A stretch of 64,000 nucleotides of DNA from the NCBI GenBank assembly GCA_947561585.1, contig CANNZV010000510.1, positions 186,001-250,000 of the forward strand. Reading direction: 5' to 3'. Under the pieces are notes generated by a model, which saw only the letters and a list, made by a program, of their open reading frames with translations, was not told the origin of the DNA and did no database searches. The position numbers were made by a program, and so were the translations under genes. Positions 59,620-64,000 of this stretch are shown piece by piece. Every line of letters starts with the position of its first letter. Position 1 is the first letter of the stretch. The stretch comes from Caprella mutica. Its lineage: Eukaryota > Arthropoda > Malacostraca > Amphipoda > Caprellidae.

Positions 59620-59808
59620 CTAGACCTCACCAGCAGTACACACAGTTACAAGGCTCATTTTTACTAATTGGATAGTAGGGTGAAATTCGATATCTTCGTT
59701 TAGTGCCACATCACCGATCACTAACGAATTATGAGGAACCGCTACCAAACTTGCTCTTTTCATCGTATCACTTCTAAGGTCGCTACCATGCACCTGATAT
59801 TTCACTTC
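59620..59808 (-). CDS. Probable terminal exon of an unidentified gene
   Basis: On the minus strand an acceptor (AACATTTTAG) opens a phase-0 frame of 62 codons ending in TAG, with AATAAA on the same strand about 20 nt further (59599-59594). The peptide EVKYQVHGSDLRSDTMKRAS...SLVTVCTAGEV has mixed, protein-like composition, but I do not recognise the family. No upstream exon was identified; exons would lie to the right, beyond array 2. It might belong to a gene different from AGXT2, whose stop is at 62608. Confidence 0.3.
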   Translation of the reverse strand, partial: EVKYQVHGSDLRSDTMKRASLVAVPHNSLVIGDVALNEDIEFHPTIQLVKMSLVTVCTAGEV

Positions 59809-60154
59809 CTAAAATGTTAATGGCTAGTTTTAACATTGGAATGGAGTGAGAAAAGAAGAGGGGTTGGGGAGGCGATGGAGGGAGTCTGGAGATCAGGATG
59901 GACAATCGGTTAAAATCTAGCAACCTTTTCATATGCAATAGGTTTAAAAGAACATTGATTAAAAATTACTTGATTAAAAATTACTTTTACTTTAAAAAGT
60001 TACTTTTTATAACTGATATATAAATTGATCAATGTTAATAATTCTTATTGATTCGTTTTGAATGATTAAATAATGTGTACATGATTGATTGGGTGGAACT
60101 ATCGAAGCAGTGATTTATTCCAAACTTAACACTCATCAATTCATCTCATTTTAG

Positions 60155-60267
60155 ATCTGTTGGGACAGAGAAGAGTGGAGGTTGGAGGTGGAGTGTCTGT
60201 GAATCCCACCAACATGAGGGAGCGGAAGTTGTGGCGGCACATTTATGGGACATATTGCTCTTTATGA
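60155..60267 (+). CDS. Possible terminal exon, plus strand
   Basis: After a TCATTTTAG acceptor, a frame reads LLGQRRVEVGGGVSVNPTNM and continues to RHIYGTYCSL before TGA. The region is clearly less AT-rich than its flanks. No domain is recognised and no upstream exon was found. It lies in the 1-kb spacer between the two satellite arrays, convergent with the exon at 59620-59808. Confidence 0.2.
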
Positions 60268-60451
60268 AGTCCTTTGTACCTGTACTGCTAAACTGCTCAA
60301 TAGCCCTTTTCTTTTGTGATCCAGTTGAAAACTTCTTAACCTAACTTATCTAAATCTAAATTAACTGTAGAGTGCTTATATGAATAAGGATAATTTGTCT
60401 TAAATTTATTTATAAACTTTACATTTAAAATTCACTATATTCACTTTCTTC

Positions 60452-61622
60452 GCTAATGACACTCAGATCACATACCAAACCAGAGAAAGACACTCATTGC
60501 ATGCCAAACCAGTAAATGACACTGAGATCACATACCAAACCAGCGAATGACATTCATTGCATGTCAAACCAGTAAATGACACTGAGATCACATACCAAAC
60601 CAGCGAATGACACTCATTGCATGTCAAACCAGTAAATGACACTCAGATCACATGCCAAACCAGCGAATGACACTCAGATCACATGCCAAACCAGCGAATG
60701 ACACTCAGATCGCATGTCAAACCAGTAAATGACACTCAGATCACATGCCAAACCAGTAAATGACACTCAGATCGCATGTCTAACCAGCGAATGACACTCA
60801 GATCACATGTCAAACCAGTAAATGACACTCAGATCGCATGTCAAACCAGTAAATGACACTCAGATCACATGCCAAACCAGCGAATGACACTCAGATCACA
60901 TGCCAAACCAGCGAATGACACTCAGATCGCATGTCAAACCAGTAAATGACACTCAGATCACATGCCAAACCAGTAAATGACACTCAGATTACATGTCAAA
61001 CCAGTAAATGACACTCAGATTACATGTCAAACCAGTAAATGACACTCAGATTACATGTCAAACCAGTAAATGACACTCAGATCACATGTCAAACCAGTAA
61101 ATGACACTCAGATCGCATGACAAACCAGTAAATGACACTCAGATCACATGTCAAACCAGTAAATGACACTCAGATCACATGTCAAACCAGTAAATGACAC
61201 TCAGATCACATGTCAAACCAGTAAATGACACTCAGATCACATGTCAAACCAGTAAATGACACTCAGATCACATGTCAAACCAGTAAATGACACTCAGATT
61301 ACATGCCAAACCAGTAAATGACACTCAGATTACATGTCAAACCAGTAAATGACACTCAGATCACATGTCAAACCAGTAAATGACACTCAGATTACATGTC
61401 AAACCAGTAAATGACACTCAGATCACATGTCAAACCAGTAAATGACACTCAGATCGCATGACAAACCAGTAAATGACACTCAGATCACATGTCAAACCAG
61501 TAAATGACACTCAGATCACATGTCAAACCAGTAAATGACACTCAGATCACATGTCAAACCAGTAAATGACACTCAGATCGCATGACAAACCTGGGAATGA
61601 CACTCAGATCGCATATCAAACT
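60452..61622 (+). repeat. 31-bp satellite, array 2 (about 38 copies)
   Basis: Same unit as array 1. The left part has diverged copies with CCAGCGAATGACACTC and ACTCATTGCATG. An ATCGCATG variant occurs here and not in array 1, while the ATCTG variant of array 1 is missing. Confidence 0.93.
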
Positions 61623-61629
61623 AGCGCCC

Positions 61630-62600
61630 AAATTTTTATTACCTCAGGTAATCAATAACAAATTAATTAAATGACAAAAGTATATAGGTATATACTGAAC
61701 TTAATTTTATACGATTTTCAGCATGATTAATGATTTCAGACTCTATTTCGACAAGTTTATGTAATATGTGTTTGTTCATATTTTCCAAACACCTATTCTT
61801 TAAAATTAGAAGTAGAATTAACGAATTATAGAAACAACAATATATGGGGTTTTAAACTTTTATATAAAATATTGAGAAATATTTGCGTATGGGAAGTTTA
61901 ATATAAAAATCCAAATATTATCATTCTCACATTATCATATACTTATATCATAAAATTGTGATTCACTAATCTATACAGTACTCAATTTTTTTTCAAATAA
62001 GTTAACAATTTTACTCATACAGATAGATGCATGTATGATTAAAAATGTTAACTAGACCTAATTTCATTGATTAGTACAGTATGGCTTCCTCAATCTTGTA
62101 TAGCTGCGTAAGTATATTGAACAGAATTTTAATATCTTCTTATCCCTGTGTAAATATGATTGAATGGAGATTAAAAAAGGAAACGAACAGCTAGAACAAT
62201 TCTTCAAATTAATCCTTAAAAGACTGACTGAGGAGTTAAAGCTCGACAAACCGAATTCATTCAATATAATAACACTATTACCATCAATCTTGGGTAAATA
62301 AAATTTTGCCCAGTACATTAATATGATGAAAGCTATTAACTGACAAAAAATTATATAATTCGAGCAGCTGGTTTCCTAAATATCATTGTGTAAAGAATCC
62401 TCTCAAATTTTGTCAGTGCAATTAGGGTTAACTTGAGCATCTGCTTTAATCATAATTGAAATAAATGATGAAAATTACAAACCAATATCAAACATCATGT
62501 TAGATTAAGTACATTTCAAACTCGTTCACACCGATAGATTTCAAGAGTACGTATCAAAGTTTTTCCTCATGATAATTCCAACCATACCTAGTTTCTATTC
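61630..62600. other. Region downstream of the AGXT2 stop, nothing else recognised
   Basis: AT-rich. No other exon could be supported. The 3' UTR of AGXT2 should lie in its right part. Confidence 0.4.
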
Positions 62601-62607
62601 AATTATA

Positions 62608-62712
62608 TTAAGAATATTCTTTCTTGTCCTCATCTAAGGCAACTGTCATGACTTCTATGGCGAAATCTACATCAGCTATAGTGATACACATCGGGGGCTT
62701 CACTCTAAAGAC
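62608..62712 (-). CDS. AGXT2: Last exon of alanine-glyoxylate aminotransferase 2 (partial gene)
   Basis: A minus-strand exon after a GTTACCCAG acceptor, phase 0, 34 codons and TAA. VFRVKPPMCITIADVDFAIE followed by VMTVALDED matches the C-terminal end of AGXT2, where F-R-I-A-P-S-M-C-I-T-K-x-x-V-D-F-A-V-E-V is conserved. AGXT2 is a mitochondrial, PLP-dependent class III aminotransferase that moves the amino group of alanine to glyoxylate and also acts on dimethylarginine and beta-aminoisobutyrate. The catalytic PLP-Lys lies in exons beyond the right window edge. Other class III aminotransferases share parts of this motif, so the paralogue call is likely, not certain. Confidence 0.75.
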   Translation of the reverse strand, partial: VFRVKPPMCITIADVDFAIEVMTVALDEDKKEYS

Positions 62713-62772
62713 CTGGGTAACATAAATGAAAAGCTTAAATTTAAATTTCATGAAATAATAATAACTGAAGAA

Positions 62773-63992
62773 TACAGTGTGTTTCAACATTTTTGATATT
62801 TTTCAGTGGCTTTTATTCATAGTTATACTGATGAAAAAAAATATAATGAATCAAAATGTTCAGGAAGAGTGTATTTTTAATGAATAATAACAAGAAATAC
62901 ATATTATAGAAGGTGCTGGAAGTGGCCTCCATTTTGCTGCACACAGAGATTCGCCCGCTTCAAAACATTAAGTGCTACACTCTGAAAGACATTCTCGCGA
63001 TGTTCTTCTGGAAATCTCTTCACAACATTGATAAGTTCGTACACTGCAGTTGGTTTGCAGAATACACTTCTTTTTGAGCTAAGGACCAATAATAAAAATC
63101 CAAAGGATTCAAATCTGGAGAATGCACTGGCCACGCAATCTGTGTCCCACGGCTGATGACTCTGCCTCCAAACTTGTTCAACAGGAACTCTTTGGCGGCA
63201 GTGGTGCAATGGGCAGGAGCACCGTCCTGCATCCACCATAAACCTTGTCTTGTAGCACATGAACTAAAGGTGGGCCAAATATTTTCTTGCAGCAGCTTAT
63301 GGCAGCAGTCTCCATTCACTATCTTGCGTCTTCCATTTTCATTCATGAAGGCATGAACGACTGGCACTTTACCGTTAACAATAGCAACATAAAGGATAAC
63401 CTTCTCATCATTTCTATTGTTAGATTCAACAATCTCATTGGGACTAGTAAGAGACCAAGTAGCATCATTCTTCCATGGGGGCCTTGATTCAAGCAAAACA
63501 ATTTTTCATCGGTCAAGATAACATTCAACACTAAAGTTTCAGGATCTGGCTGATCCAAGAGCCACCGGCAGAATTTGAGTCGCTGTTCCTTTTGGGCATC
63601 CTTATTGGATGCACAGCCATATCAAGATAGAACCAAATGTGATTGTCTTTCTTAAGGATTTTCCAATAAATAATTGAAGAAATGTCGAAAAGAGGCGCTG
63701 ATTTTCTGCCTGATGGAGCTATTCTTGATTTTACATCCAAAAATGTTCTGACTTCTTCGACTTTTTCTGACGTTCTCATTGTGGGACCTCGTGATTTCTT
63801 CTTTAGAAAAAATGTTCCATTCTTGTCGAAATCCCTATTTAATTTTGTAAAATAAAACAATTTGAACTGTTCTCTTGCTTTTCCAGATATCTTGTACTCT
63901 TGTAGAAACAGACGTCTGATCATTGATGGAGAAGATGTTGTCACGAATGCTCTTATTATAAACTTTTTATGTTCATCGGAGAATTTCACCAT
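62773..63992 (-). pseudogene. Frameshifted mariner-like transposase inside AGXT2
   Basis: About 360 codons spread over at least three frames. Parts in order: N-terminal MVKFSDEHKKFIIRAFVTTS, helix-turn-helix and RTSEKVEEVRTFLD linker, LTDEKLFCLN (first Asp), WWMQDGAPAHC (second Asp), HSPDLNPLDFYYW (third Asp, so a DDD-type triad as in mariner), and a C-terminal LCVQQNGGHFQHLL ending at 62904. The three catalytic residues are present but frame breaks near 63570, 63500 and 63060 make it inactive. A CAGTGTGTTTCAAC terminal-repeat candidate follows TA at about 62773. The other end is outside the window. It lies upstream of the last AGXT2 exon on the same strand, so it probably sits in that gene's last intron. 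Confidence 0.8.
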
Positions 63993-64000
63993 TTCTTTTA

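Noticed and set aside
57865..61622. CRISPR-like 31-bp arrays
   Set aside because: Continuous tandem satellite with no spacers, in eukaryotic DNA.
1..64000. tRNA genes
   Set aside because: A scan for the T-loop phrase GGTTCGA found no candidate with a matching cloverleaf.
1..64000. Assembly chimera, because TAGCTA words are frequent in 27-39 kb and rare elsewhere
   Set aside because: The same foldback element family occurs on both sides (11953, 20484, 28703), which supports one genome.

Overview
The window is animal nuclear DNA. It is AT-rich and has introns with GT/AG borders, few genes and many repeats. Two conserved animal genes lie on the minus strand: VPS11, complete in 16 coding exons, and the last exon of a class III aminotransferase that matches alanine-glyoxylate aminotransferase 2 (AGXT2). 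VPS11 is divergent, and Ty3/gypsy, mariner, hAT-like, Mutator-like and TTAA-targeting elements are all present. I read this as an invertebrate, possibly an early-branching one, but the species cannot be fixed from the sequence.

Layout. 1-27 kb is mostly gene-poor. It holds one probable signal-peptide first exon with a TATA promoter (about 7 kb, minus strand), relics of Mutator-like and mariner transposases (10.4-13.6 kb and 17.5-18 kb), several foldback or terminal-inverted-repeat elements, and a 30-bp tandem array (22.1-24.3 kb) split by a 681-bp transposon with an 8-bp target duplication. 27.35-39.22 kb is VPS11. Its introns carry TAGCTA-rich words, a 19-bp palindromic satellite, a 31-bp satellite and small transposons. 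39.6-54.6 kb is a patchwork of short non-autonomous elements whose ends are CAGWCTG and which make 8-bp target duplications. It is interrupted at 40562-49398 by a structurally complete, recently inserted Ty3/gypsy retrotransposon. 55.1-57.1 kb is a cluster of TTAA-flanked small elements. 57.9-61.6 kb holds two large arrays of one 31-bp satellite with a 1-kb spacer between them. 62.6-64.0 kb holds the AGXT2 3' exon and, in what is probably its last intron, a frameshifted mariner transposase that runs to the window end.

Most notable. (1) The reading frame of VPS11 continues, with matching splice phases at every junction, past its normal C-terminus into a tail of about 290 residues that ends in five NPF motifs next to acidic residues, as in EHD-binding endosomal proteins. 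(2) The gypsy element has an unusual Pol order: protease, RT, RNase H, an OTU-like domain with Ser in place of the catalytic Cys, a second retropepsin-like domain, then integrase. Its gag/pol junction has a GTTAAAC slippery site with a well-formed predicted pseudoknot. (3) The CAGWCTG elements form several families. All share ends and a central CCTATGTTACC-type core, but each family has its own repeated internal word, and the core itself is repeatedly the insertion target.
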